64,000 nt of DNA from Sthenelais limicola. Lineage: Eukaryota > Annelida > Polychaeta > Phyllodocida > Sigalionidae. Below, one piece after another: positions 11,166 through 22,676 of this stretch. Each line of letters begins with the position of its first letter. The stretch's first letter is position 1. The stretch is from positions 107,544,194-107,608,193 of the forward strand of contig OW804096.1 of assembly GCA_942159475.1 (NCBI GenBank), read 5' to 3'. Position numbers and translations under genes: made by a program. Under the pieces are notes generated by a model. That model worked only from the letters and a program-made list of their open reading frames with translations. It had not been told where the DNA came from and did not search any database.

Positions 11166-13890
11166 GAGCTTTATATATTAGATTAGATACCTTCTTGAAT
11201 TTACACTATAATATACTTTTAAAAAGAGGGGGTCGTGGTTGGCGCGCGGGGTTGGTGAGGGGGATGTCTTTATGCCATGTACTATTATTATTCATGACAG
11301 TATAGTAGTAATTTCCATTGTCTACAGGTTCATATTCATGAAGTTGTGTAATGAGACTTCTTAATTTGACACATTTATGACTTAAAAGGAGTGCTTAATA
11401 TGGCAAGTTATTCACTTATATCATGTAAGCAAGAGCCGGATACTATTTTGGGGAACATCGTACATTTTAATCGTCGAAACTATAGTTCATCGGATATGGC
11501 CATGTTAGAATAAATATTGAATGTGCCCATACACCGACCAGACCTATGGCGGTATATATAATGCTGGAGAAAGTTTGTATTAATTGAAAACAGGATATTT
11601 GATACAATCTAGCAGTATACAGTTCTACCATTTTCATACACAATCTGTCAACCAGTCAATTGAACCCGAGACTCTGGATGCTACACAATTTGATACGCCA
11701 CACATGCACATTCACGGGCATTCCTATAGGATATATGGTATGTCAAGAAAGTCTCGACATCTCCTGTGTAAAATCGACCAATTGTTTCGCTACGAAGTGC
11801 AATACCGCTCCGATTCTTCCCCATTCATCATTATATCAATCATCAAATTAAGTCACTCAAACTCTCCATTAGACAATTAGGATTATTATCAATTATTTCA
11901 GTTTATTCACTTACTATATTAGTTTTAAAAGTTTGGAGTTTTAGCTATTTAATTTCAGTCATATAGTTTTCAAGAACTTCTTGATTGATTGCATTGCTAA
12001 TGAAAGAAAGAATACAGATTAATTGTGTTAAAATTAGAGTGGTAAACTTGTGAATCATCCGTCCCCCTTTAATGTTCAAGCCAATCAGGTATATACTAGT
12101 TCGTGGTTTTCATGCTGTATCCCTTTCGTCATAACTCGTATTATCGATTGACTTAAGTAATTTTGTAGATACAGAACTTTTGAAAAACGGCCAACATGAT
12201 TGAATTAAACTATTCTCCTCGATTTCACTTCAGCACAAAAGCTGCAAACAACGGGACATAACACCCACTGGCACTTACGCAAAATTGATTGCTATTTAGT
12301 GTCACATTCAGTTGCCCCCCAGAGTAACCCTACTGCACAATGTTGACATTACCTCGCCGGTTGAAATAAAAATATTTTAATTGGAGTTAGAATTATTTCA
12401 ATCCGCAAGTTGTGCATTATTAAGTCACCATTTCCGAGGGAACTTAGCTAAACCCGACCCTTGCTTTCTCTCCAAGAAGACTCGAGGTTTCAACACCATT
12501 ACACACATTGCCGCAACCCATAGCTAAACAAATAACCGGTCTGTCAAATTAACAGTTTGCAGATTAGATTATAGCCTGATTGGGAGTATGTGAATTGAGG
12601 ATTTACACTGGGGTCCTCACTTTGTTTATCCTTAAATTGTGAGGCAAACATTTCAAGTGTATTGGAAATCTATTTAACAAGAAAGGCAAATGCACTCTTC
12701 TTAAATCCATGAGCTGGGTCAAATGTACTCAATTAGGTTTCCCGTTTGAGTTTTACAGAAAGTAATTTTATAACTATGACCTTTTATCACCCCAGGCTTT
12801 GAAAAATACCTTCCAATTTGCCGACAGTCAACTCATTGTTACTCATGTAATTTAGTTTCCCCTTAATTGAGGACCTTTCTCAACAGCTAGAATAACGAGA
12901 GAACTGAGTAATAATTGAAATAGAGTCCAGTGCAGATGGGGAGGGTTGCTCTTTCTTGCAATGGACTACGTCGAAACGGTCAAGAAGGGACTAACGTACC
13001 ACCCATTTTCACAGATAATGAATATGAATAGTTATTTCCACTGTCTTGTACAGACAAATAGTATAATTGTACACGTGGAAAGAGGTGATTACAATCATTT
13101 TTATCACGTCCAAATGTGAATCACCAAAGTCATTTTACGAAGGGGCATGACCAAGTTCTCATTACGGTTCTGATATTACATAATACTTCTTCAAGTACTT
13201 CCGTTCTCTTATAAAGATTCGCACTACCATTCAAATACCATTACACAGGTTTAGTCAAGAGTTTAAGCTTATCGGGATAGCCTTGTACAAACATTTACCC
13301 CATTCGTTTAGGATTGCCCATCCAAACAATATAACACCAGGGCTGTAATTAAAATGTGCTTAAATGAGTCCAGTTTTCGCCGGTTACCAAAAATCAATCA
13401 ATCAAATAATCAATCAAATGACATAATGGCATGTTTACAGCATCGGCATCTCTCTTCAAATATATGTCGCGTTAAAACTTATTTTTCACAAATTATTTAT
13501 GATATAAATGCCAGCACGAGAAATAACATGCAGTTTCTGATTTTCACACAATCCAACCCAATTGTCAAAGAGGAAGAGACTAATCATTCTCATTAACACC
13601 CCTCAACGGGTATCATCACGATACATCTCATAAACGAAGCAAATTCATATTTTGAGCACAGACTGCCTTTAGTGGAATTCTAGGCGGCATGATAAATTCT
13701 GTACCAACATTTCATATTAAACGAACTGCTGGTGGATAAGGGGGAGATGGGATATGGTTTCTTTGGCCGGCTGCCTTGGAAGGTGTATGGTGACTAAGTG
13801 ATTGCACAGTTTACTTCCACACACTCTATGAGTCTATCTGGAGAAGCATCTTTCTCTCTCAGATGCAATAAGCTCATAACAAAAAGGCGG
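11166..13890. other. non-coding, mostly AT-rich
   Basis: No protein-like frame survives inspection; the small open frames at 11584-11880 and 13354-13596 have no recognisable domain. A quarter of the stretch (about 12000-13100) is of mixed composition without homopolymers and might include regulatory DNA, but nothing specific can be named. Confidence 0.4.
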
Positions 13891-13899
13891 AAATCATGT

Positions 13900-15330
13900 C
13901 TGAATATACCTCCACACCCTCTTGTGGTGGCAAGGCGAACCAGCAGTCGCCGGCACTTAGGCGTCTGATTTCCAAATCAGTGCCACTCGGTGGTGGATGG
14001 GCCAACCAAATTGTATTTGACTTCTTCCATCAGTGCTGCATTGCAACCTCATTTGCTGCCGATTAACAAATCAGCGCAAATATTTGCGCCAGACATTTAT
14101 TAAATTCACGATTCCCCCCTCAGAATGTTTTATGGAATTCCATTGCTGACATTATACCCGTACGGGTTTTTCTCGCCCGCCCAGGGCAGTCGGAAGATAA
14201 ATATTTGCGCTGACTTAAATATTGGCCACCCATCCAATTTCGCCTGGTTTTGGTCGCTCGTCCAGCGCATCCAATAAGTAACGCGGATGCCGTTTAAACA
14301 TACTTGTAAGGCAATGGGCATTTAGGCCAGCAACGGGGCGCCTGCGCCTGCGTATCGTGTTTCACTGTGAGTGCTCGTGTCGGGTGATTAATTCTCGCAG
14401 ATTGCTTATTATCAACCCTCATTAAGAACAGATTAAGTGATCAGTTGTGTCTATTTGGAGGATCCAATTAAAAAAGTCCCACGTCTTCCCGCCGGTTATA
14501 ACGTTTCATTTCCGCACCCACCAGTTAATTCTGGCTGTACGAAAGTGCCAATATAATCCGTAATTTGCTTTAGTTATTTTCTGTTTGTCTTATAGATTAA
14601 AAGCTACTTAATGCCTCGAGTAGGAAACTACATGAGCAATATGGATACATTTTGCTGCATCTCTGGCATCTTTACATACCAAATAGAACATATCATTTCA
14701 GACCTCCGTGAATGATGGCTATTACAGTTTAGCAAGAAAAATATAGAATTGGTCATGCTGCACTATGAGTATTAATCAAATCAAGACCATTAATATGACA
14801 TATCGCTGTCGTTAACATTATGGATAAAACCCGGTCCACCACCACATCTCAATGAGTGACCTTCTCTCCAATCTGTGTGCAGTTGATGCTTAATTCTTTT
14901 GCCATTTTGGCAGCCATTTTGAAAGAGGACGCGGACAAAGCGCGCGGTGCGCGTTCCGCTTGGTCCTGAATGGTCTTCACCAACCATTGGTTGCAGAAGC
15001 CTGCTTCAGCCCCACACTGGGGAAGTCGCTCACTGATCGCCAGTAATAATCCTCGCGGCTTCCTCTCAACAATCTCCATCGATTATAATCATAGATACCT
15101 CAAAAGAGCAGTTCCCACTCAATGAGCAATTAGTCAGATACGAAGCAAATGCGCCTCGGAGGGAGGCGAGAGCTTCACCCAACACCCATTATCTCGCGTT
15201 CTCTCCCACAATTGCACCCACCGCCACTCACGTGCAATTTTGGCATCTTGTGCAATATTAAATCCTCTCCCAACTGATCTAACCACCAGCCAAGTCAATT
15301 ACAGGGGATAAATTTAATTTAATTTCAAAC
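13900..15330. promoter_or_regulatory. candidate regulatory region (composition only)
   Basis: Repeat-poor, mixed-composition DNA that contrasts with the AT-rich, transposon-laden surroundings. It includes the perfect 16-bp palindrome GCGCAAATATTTGCGC at 14074-14089, with a related half AAATATTTGCGC at 14199-14210, and GCCATTTTG motifs near 14902-14922. No coding frame fits. In an rx neighbourhood such islands are often enhancers; this is inference and needs cross-species alignment. Confidence 0.2.
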
Positions 15331-18300
15331 CGCATATATTCATTTACAACATGGTGACAGACATTAAAAAGGCTTAACTATATACTGTATATTTGATGTA
15401 TTGATGTGTTTATAATTAGTTATAGTAGGCCTATGCTAAGTTTGCCTAAAGACCTCAAAATACGGAGGCCTAATACTCTCAAACACTCACTCATCGTCAA
15501 GTGTATAGTTGCCATTGAACGCTCACCTCATAAATACATATCATTACCAGATCTCATAATCTCATCCAAATTGAGCAACCTATCACCGTTATTAACTATT
15601 TCAAACAACCAAATTAACACCCTTTTACTTCTTTGTAGATATTGATCGAATGCCCATACTTTCAAGAATTAGCATTTTTGTGTTCATAACCTTAATTACA
15701 TCAAACTATTAAAGCTAAGAATGATTTCACAGTGCAAAGCGCTGCTACACACTAGCGGAGTGCTGCATACATATCCTCAACTAAATGTCGTTTTAAAAAC
15801 AGTACACCATGTACTAGACACCAAGTACGTGTACACTGTGTCCGTTCAAATTCGTTTGAACTTGTTTTTTCCCTGGTTATTGTATGTCTGGAAATTGCAA
15901 TCTAGCTGTAGTTAGTACGTGCACATTTAAGTCTAAATTGAAATATTTTTGAAACCGGACAATAAATATTGTGTATAATAAATGTTCTTATTTTCGCAAT
16001 GTATTTATTTTTACCTTTTTCGCGCGCGATATTAAACAGTTGTATCATTGTTTCCCAAATGTATATGGCAGAGTAATCAATAGTTATGGGATGCATATAT
16101 TTAATATGTATTTATATCGTGAACGGAGACATGTCAGCTAACCGGAACTGCCCGTCGCTTGGATACCATCAAGCGCGAAGCCCCGAACATTCAAACTCCA
16201 CAAAGTCGGTGCTGCTTGGGAATATATATTTTTTTACTTGTTTCTCATGCAGTGATGTAGGAAGCAATTTGAACATGGGGGGGGGGGGGGGGGGAAGCAA
16301 CTTTGTCCCACAAAGTGAAATTATTATAGTCTATATGGAATACAGTGAGAAGTTTATTTGGGAATAGTTTTCCTATGACACAGGTTGTAAGATTGTGTGT
16401 CATCGCGAGTGGTGCGGTTTCACAGTGCGACAGTTAAGTTTGTAGGCCTATTCCAAATGTATATCACAATTACCCTGTATGGCTGTTTTAATGATGAAAT
16501 GTACTTATTGCTTGTCCAATCACATCTATATAGATGCTTTATTTGGATCTAATTTCAGTAACTGGTTCTGACTTAAGAAAAGACAATGAGAAGGACATAG
16601 AAAGAGATTGATAGAGATAGCAAGATAACTTTCAAAATTTCAAACTTTCAAAGTTACCCGCTTCATGATGCTGCCACGCTTTACAGTTTCAGGATGTTGT
16701 GTGGATATGTTGTGCAAAGATCCTATAGGCTTAGCAGTGCAAACATAATTATTCTGTTTCATCATTTTAAGAAATTTCAAGAGTTCTGACTACCAGATAT
16801 CTATCATCAGGACCAAAATAATTCAATTATGTTCACGAGAATCTTTAAACCTCTGATGTGGTGATGAATGGAGTGATTATTTATCACCCACAACTATGCA
16901 ACAAATTAGAAATTAGAATTAGGCTTAGAAATGATCAAGGAAATACAGTAGTTTAGACTCAAAATCATGCCAAAATAATATGAAAATACAGTCTACAAAA
17001 TTTAAATTAAAACATAAAATTCACAAATGTGTCAACTTCTTAAAATGTATTTTAAATTTGGGCATATAAGACCACTATCTCCTGTTCTATGTAATAAAAC
17101 ACTGCAAAGGTTGGAACCTTCTAGTTACATAACTTTACTGGCTTTTTATATTACTTAGAGAGGGCACTCTATATCTGGTGGAATCGTTGGTTCATTTTTC
17201 AGCATTATGAAAATTGATATAGAGGTAAAATGGTAGGGGTGGCCAAACCATACTCTGCCCCCCCCCCCCACACTTTCATTGGTGGTGGTGGTGGTGGTGG
17301 TGGGGGGGCATGGCCCCTGTGGCCCCACCTGCTTCCGACATCACTGTCATGAACTTGTAAGAGAGAATACACATTACCATTTTGCCTACCAAGCCAATAA
17401 ATATATATCGACTCTACTTGTTATTGTCATTAGTTTCATTAGATATACTATAGTACGATTACGATCCAATTATACTATAATAACAAAAGTTAATGTCAAC
17501 ATGTTAGATTCAATGTTCTCATAGCTTTATCATTCCATGGATTCGTATACTAAATTATTTAGGATACAAATCACTATTTTCTCTGTTTTAATCACATATT
17601 TACAGGAGATGATATAAAATATGAACATGTAGTGGTTCTCGGCCCGTGTCAGGTTTCTACTCTCAAGTTTCAGGAGATATTTATCCGCACTACTCGGAAT
17701 AGTTTGCAAATGATGATTCTAGTCCCTAGCACTGCAGCGTGAAAGGAGACAAACTAATGCAAATGTGCCACCTAGCTGCACCAGTGGTAGCCTTGATCAG
17801 TATACCTATGACAAGCGTATACCTGAGCTACCATAATCACCACCATATTCCTCTTTTAAAAACGATTTGACCAAGGGGGAAATCGGCAAACATGGCAAAG
17901 AGTGATATGTAAATGGCAAAAGCAGTTGTAAGTTTTTAGAGAATTCAAATTGCAAGCCTGGGACTAGTAGGTTTTTGTGTTTGCACAAATGGAGCATTCA
18001 GTGTCCTCGTTACATTAACAATAAACAGGCTGCAAGATCTCTATGTTAAAACATGACAATGTTACAAACAGGAGCTTTTGTAGTCCCGATCTAGCAGATT
18101 AACATTTGTGTGAAAGTTATATCACTAAAAACTGCAAGGAAGTCTGGATACTGGATCATGTTTTGGTTTTCATCAGGTTCCGTTATTATCACATTGACTT
18201 GTTTCATATTCATCAAACATCTTATTGCAAAGAGCGTGGGCTTTGGTTCGCCGGATCCAAGAATAGATAAGGCAAGGGAACATAAATATATGGCCATTTC

Positions 18301-18920
18301 CACCAATTTGACAACAATTGGGCCCCTAGACACCCCCTGAGTACCCAAAAATAATTTTTACATTTATCAGTTGATTTTTTATTTTCTATCAACCTTATAT
18401 ATATGCACATTAAACTGCCAAGTTTGGAACCATTCTGATAATTAGGAATTTGTTTACAGGGGGGTCGAAAATAGATCCCAAATATGAAAAGAATGTTAAA
18501 AATAGCATGACGAATAATGGTACATATTTCTACATGAATCAGTATTTAAATTAGAAATAGATAAAACAAATATGCACATAATGTATTGAACTATTTTGTA
18601 CTTGATAGGTCTCGACATAAGGATCATAACACCTTTTATTTGGTGAAAATATTCTAACTAGAAGAAAAGTTACAGCCAAAAAACCATTCAGTAATGGTAA
18701 TAATAATGGCAGCGGCAAGGGTGACAGGTCATTGACCCTCTGCCCACATTATAATGTATTTATACACATTATATAACTCATTATATCTAGAATATATATA
18801 ACATTTATTACCCTTGTTTGGGTTTTTAAGTTGACTCAAATACTTGTATTTAATGCTCCTGTTCTGTTTAAGTGTTTAGAGGCAAAAATTTTAAACATAA
18901 AGATTCTGATATTATATATA
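15331..18920. other. non-coding with simple-sequence runs
   Basis: Contains a MITE-related fragment near 15990-16030, a poly-G run at about 16277-16294, a poly-C run near 17261-17270 and a (GGT)n run at 17280-17302. The frames read through these are spurious. No gene recognised. Confidence 0.5.
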
Positions 18921-18944
18921 TGTGAGGGATACCATTTCTGATAT

Positions 18945-19395
18945 TTTGTGACGGCAGACGTGACGTAGACAACGTGACGAAGACGACAAAAGCGTGACGA
19001 AGATTTTTTAAGCATTTTCCCATGAAAATCATTTAAAAATGACTCGGAAATTCTTAAGTTCAGTCTACATAGATTGGTATTAAGCAAAGTTAATAATAAA
19101 TGTCAAATTTAAAGTTTATTATTAAATTTATGCCTTGAAAGGCTCTAAAAACCCCTAAAATAGGTGTGACGAAGACGACATGAGCTAGGGTACCCACCCC
19201 CCCTTTGCTGCCATGTTATTTCTCTGCTTTGATTCAAGAAAAACTAAAATCAATACATTTGATGTTCTATACCTATATAATCCGATGCACTCTATCATTA
19301 TTCATCAAAATATGACATTTTTTTTTTTTATTTATTTATTTATTCCACCTTAGGCACACTGCGTGACGAAGACGACATGGGGGGTACCCACAAAT
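18945..19395 (+). repeat. recurring GTGACGAAGACGAC motif region
   Basis: GTGACGAAGACGAC occurs at about 18980, 19167 and 19361, with shorter or altered forms at 18958-18972 and 18994. The last two are followed by ATG and, a few bases on, GGGTACCCAC. The spacing is irregular (about 187 and 194 bp for the main three), so this may be a decayed tandem repeat. The surrounding 19310-19720 is homopolymer-rich. No protein function is apparent. Confidence 0.45.
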
Positions 19396-19849
19396 TTTTT
19401 TTTTGATTTTTGATGACTTTTGGCCAAAAAATATTTTTTTTGCATTTTTTTTCCACACAGATCATATTCACGTAACCTACTATCACAACATATAAAAAAA
19501 AATGTTCAATTTTGAAGATTATTTAGAAATTTAGCAATTCCACGGACTAATGGCTGTTAAAAAAAACGATTTTTGCCTCCAAAATAGGATTTTGAAATAA
19601 AAAAAAAAAAAAAATTGGGCTAAAAATGCCAAAAATGTTGTTCCACAGGTTGGTAGAACCATCCAATCAAAAAAAATAATCAAATTAATGATAATTAACT
19701 TGATTTAAGCCCATTTTACCCCTTTCCACGGTTGGGGGCCAAATGTTGTCAAATTGGTGGAATTGGCCATATACATGTTATATCTTTGACAACATAATAA
19801 GGTTACATATAGTTATGAAGCAATAAACAAACACACAGGGTGGCACGAG
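19396..19849. other. homopolymer-rich non-coding DNA, possible 3' region of E1
   Basis: T- and A-rich runs without a gene. It lies just past the end of the E1 recombinase frame, so it may include the element's 3' untranslated region and terminal repeat, but I see no split direct repeat like that of E2. Confidence 0.35.
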
Positions 19850-19882
19850 GAGTGACGGTCTGTGTGACCGCCCAACAATCCA

Positions 19883-20935
19883 TTAAACAGAAGCCAACCC
19901 AGAAGCAACACACTTGTCCACATCCATGAGCCTATTTAAAGGTGATGATAAATAAACGAGAACGGCCATGGATTTCCAGTGGCCCATGAATTTAATATCC
20001 TGAAGTGACACCCCTAGCTCTTGGAGAAACATGGCGCCACTCCGACGAAGGGAGTGAAGCCCAGTATATTTGGCAGTGTACCCAATAGAAGACAGTAGAA
20101 TCTTGAAGAATACCAATAGTTTGTTGTACTTCACAGGTACCAACCCTGTAGGGCCGGAGAAGCAATGGCATACCGGGGTCAGCTGGATAAATGTTCAAAT
20201 AGGAAGCAGTGTAGTGTAGACGTCAAAGATGTGATTTGTACAGAAATGAATTGGTAAGTACAATTTAGTGCTGTCCTGGCCATGTGTCTTAGACGAGCGG
20301 ATCTTAAACAAAACGTAGCCAGGACAAAATTCAACATCGGATCTTAGCAACACATGGTCAGAGTTCTTGCTGGTGGACACCAAATTACTCTTCCTAAGAA
20401 GTGTCTGAAAGCATATAATAATGCCAAGCCAATAAATGTCATGTAGAGGGTCTTGACATTCCGGCGTACATCCTAGACAATTGAGCCGCGGTCAGATACA
20501 GTCGATGCACATGATTGGGGGCCAATATCTTCTTAAGCCCGGCTAAGATGACCTTGATCAAGTAAATCTCTCTGAAAGGTGTAGGATGGCCAAGCAACTC
20601 GTGCAGCATGATGATAGCACTGAGATAGTTATTTATGGTCGTGTAAACACATGAGTCACTCAGGTGAACCAGAAACCGAGCAACCATAGTAGACTCGGCA
20701 GGACAGGAAGTCAACCGATAGTCTATGCAGAACGAAGTAGCAACACCACTGAGACCCCCGAGTGGCTAGAGTTGTTGTCGGCCCAAGCTGAGCATACCAC
20801 TTCAGTCAGCTTCTTGTCCAACAGGGGGAGGCGTAGTGCTGCAACATAAGGAGAAAGACTCCATAAAGGCAAAATTACAGTCCGGAGAAATCCTTGATAA
20901 CATGTCAGCACAACAGGTGTTGACCCCTTTAACAT
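19883..20935 (-). pseudogene. E1 tyrosine recombinase, frameshifted
   Basis: The N-terminal core-binding part is at about 20439-20850 (FLVHLSDSCVYTTINNYLSA and a basic loop). The catalytic domain starts near 20400, where the first catalytic arginine lies in AFRHF. A frameshift near 20390 separates this from the segment at 20195-20383, and another near 20195 leads to the last segment, 19883-20143. That last segment keeps the key residues: HSLRR (His30, Arg33 of the segment), GHW (His55, Trp56) and VLVYL (Tyr64, the expected nucleophile). In DIRS elements the YR inserts a circular cDNA by site-specific recombination. The frame breaks imply this copy is inactive though its catalytic motifs persist. 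Confidence 0.75.
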
Positions 20936-20955
20936 GGCGAGCCGTGATATAAATG

Positions 20956-21369
20956 TTATGAACTACAGAAAATCTGGCGTAGGAGCATCATACAAGAGTT
21001 GTTAGAACTCCTGCCGTGGTTGATCATCGAAAGGACCTGAGTGTTATCAGTAAATGGGACTACATGTTGATCCGACACATGTGTTGCAAAAACCGTCAAC
21101 CCGAGCCAAACAGGGATTAACTCCCACAAGTTAATGTTGCTGTCTGCTACCGACAAGGCTGGAATGGACTGATTTATCCAGTGACCATGCTGATCAATTT
21201 GCTTAATGTAGTCTGGGACATCACTAGGGTCAAAGTAACCGGCTAGCCATGAGTTACCCAAAACAAAACCATACCCAGTGGAACTAGCATCAGTGTAACA
21301 TACGGGTCCTGACCCAATGTTATATCTAATAATCTTGGCCTTGCCGTTGAAGATCATGGAAAAGTTCAA
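20956..21369 (-). pseudogene. E1 RNase H domain
   Basis: A 137-residue frame with the three acidic motifs of retroelement RNase H: CYTDASSTGYGFVLG (about residues 23-37), INLWELIPVW (about 80-89) and VPFTDNTQVLSMIN (about 105-118). Such domains remove RNA from the RNA-DNA hybrid during reverse transcription. The Asp-Glu-Asp residues look intact, but the frame is isolated from the RT by frameshifts, so it belongs to a dead element. Confidence 0.75.
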
Positions 21370-21497
21370 CTACCAGTCCAGGTCCTCCCTGAACCCGGCT
21401 GAGAGTCTAATTCTCTTCCTATCAGACAACCCTTTTAATAAGGCAATGATACGGTGAGAAAAAGTTCTACCTCCCCTGACGATACGTGAGCAGTGAG

Positions 21498-21704
21498 CTA
21501 ATATACCAGCAAGTCTCTGTAGTTGACCCTTAGTAGCTCGAGTCTTATCACTGAAAAGTTCAGTTCATCAAGAAATCTAGTCAATTTATCAGCAGGTAAC
21601 CTTAGGACCATTTCAATGGTGTCCAATTCCACACCTAAATACTTAGTGCAGACTGAAGGAGTAGTACATTTTTTCCATGCAATGTGGAAACCCAAGCTAC
21701 GCAA
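21498..21704 (-). pseudogene. E1 reverse transcriptase, C-terminal fragment
   Basis: A 68-residue piece with RSLGFHIAWKK and TKYLGVELDT, the region just after the catalytic YxDD in DIRS-type RT. The catalytic core is absent from the window: upstream sequence switches at about 21719 to a copied RNase H fragment and then to repeat A. Confidence 0.65.
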
Positions 21705-21794
21705 TAGGTTAATTAAAGTAACTGGCTAGCCACAAGTTACCCAAAACAAAACCATACCCAGTGGTACTAGCATTGGTGTAACATGTGACTCCTG

Positions 21795-21958
21795 ATTAAA
21801 TTATTTGTTTTTAACTTTTTTTCAAACGCTAATAATAAAAATCCCTCAAAGGTGGTACTTGGCAGATTCGAAATTAGGAAACTCTGTAGATCTGGAATCC
21901 ATAAAAAAATTCATTGGTATGACCCACAATTCAAGGATCATCAAATAAAAGATATTAG
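21795..21958 (-). repeat. dispersed repeat A, copy 3, left part
   Basis: Aligns with 4626-4800 of copy 2: the TTTTTAACTTTTTTTCAAA edge, a GCAGATTC(A/G)AAAT block, and CA(C/T)CAAATAAA near the break. It is interrupted at 21958 by a solo LTR and resumes at 28026. Confidence 0.65.
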
Positions 21959-22437
21959 TGTGGTGGTTTTGATATATGAACAGACTTTATTCCTATGTGT
22001 TACTATTGTTGGAGTCCGAGCTGTCCGCTGGGGTAGTCCTTGCGGGCTACGCCAGTGGGCAGTGCGGATCTCGGGTTGAATCTGACTGATTAACCCTTCT
22101 TGTGTCATCTCTATTTCATATTGTATTTAACCATTTCCATGCTGTATTATTCATTCAATGTGTTTTATCTCGCTGATGTTTTATAACAAACTCTCCATTT
22201 ACTTGTGTGTTCTGGTTTTACCATTGACTTACAGATATCTCATGTATTTATGTGTATTGGTGCTGCTTATGTGTTCACACACCTTCTATATGACCAGTTC
22301 TTATTATTTTTATCCCTTATTAGTGGCTGGCCCACTAAGGGTTGGTCACCACAGTTATTTCTGTCAGCAATAAATGTTGTTGCAATAAGCTTAATACCTT
22401 GTTCCGTATTTATTACACTAAGAGTCTGAACCTAGTT
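21959..22437 (+). mobile_element. solo LTR, 5' portion (split by a LINE; ends 28019-28025)
   Basis: The element starts TGTGGTGG at 21959 and ends CTCTACA at 28025, with the canonical TG...CA ends of an LTR. It is flanked by the 4-bp target duplication TTAG (21955-21958 and 28026-28029). Without the LINE it is 486 bp. A possible polyadenylation signal AATAAA at 22369-22374 suggests plus orientation. Only one LTR and no internal gag-pol is present, so it is best read as a solo LTR left by recombination. The 4-bp duplication fits Ty3/Gypsy-type integration, although the family is not identified. Confidence 0.7.
22423..22437 (+). repeat. LINE target-site duplication, left copy
   Basis: AGTCTGAACCTAGTT, identical to 28004-28018. 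It lies at the poly-T (poly-A on the minus strand) end of the LINE. Confidence 0.85.
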
Positions 22438-22676
22438 TTTTTTTTCTTTTTTGCGACATCGTTTTATTCAACACTTAGACTGCCATCTGGGCTCCTACAA
22501 TGCTAAACATTTCAACAACATATATACGTGAAAGGTAGTGACCAAGATGTTTCAACATTTTCGTACTATAACATGAATTTTAAGTCTGTTTCAATTATGA
22601 CATTATCACATGGTATTTCCACGACTATTCAAGTGATACACTGACATAGAGGTGGGAAAGTCTATGCCCTTTACTT

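Larger units (their letters stand above)
19850..21785 (-). mobile_element. E1: DIRS/Ngaro-type tyrosine-recombinase retroelement, 5'-truncated
   Basis: On the minus strand the order is RT (end only), RNase H, tyrosine recombinase (YR), the order of DIRS-order retroelements, which integrate with a YR instead of a DDE integrase. Most of the RT and all of Gag are missing. At the upstream edge (about 21719-21785) a piece of the RNase H region (21238-21303) is repeated directly, so the 5' end is rearranged. Frameshifts break the YR. It abuts repeat A copy 3. Confidence 0.8.

Noticed and set aside
13935..13995. tRNA-like arm (CTGAT...ATCAG)
   Set aside because: The loop is 6 nt instead of 7, and there is no acceptor stem or convincing A and B boxes.
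22010..22080. tRNA-derived SINE with a B-box-like GGGTTGAATC
   Set aside because: The surrounding 486-bp unit has TG...CA ends and a 4-bp duplication, so an LTR fits better; no cloverleaf seen.
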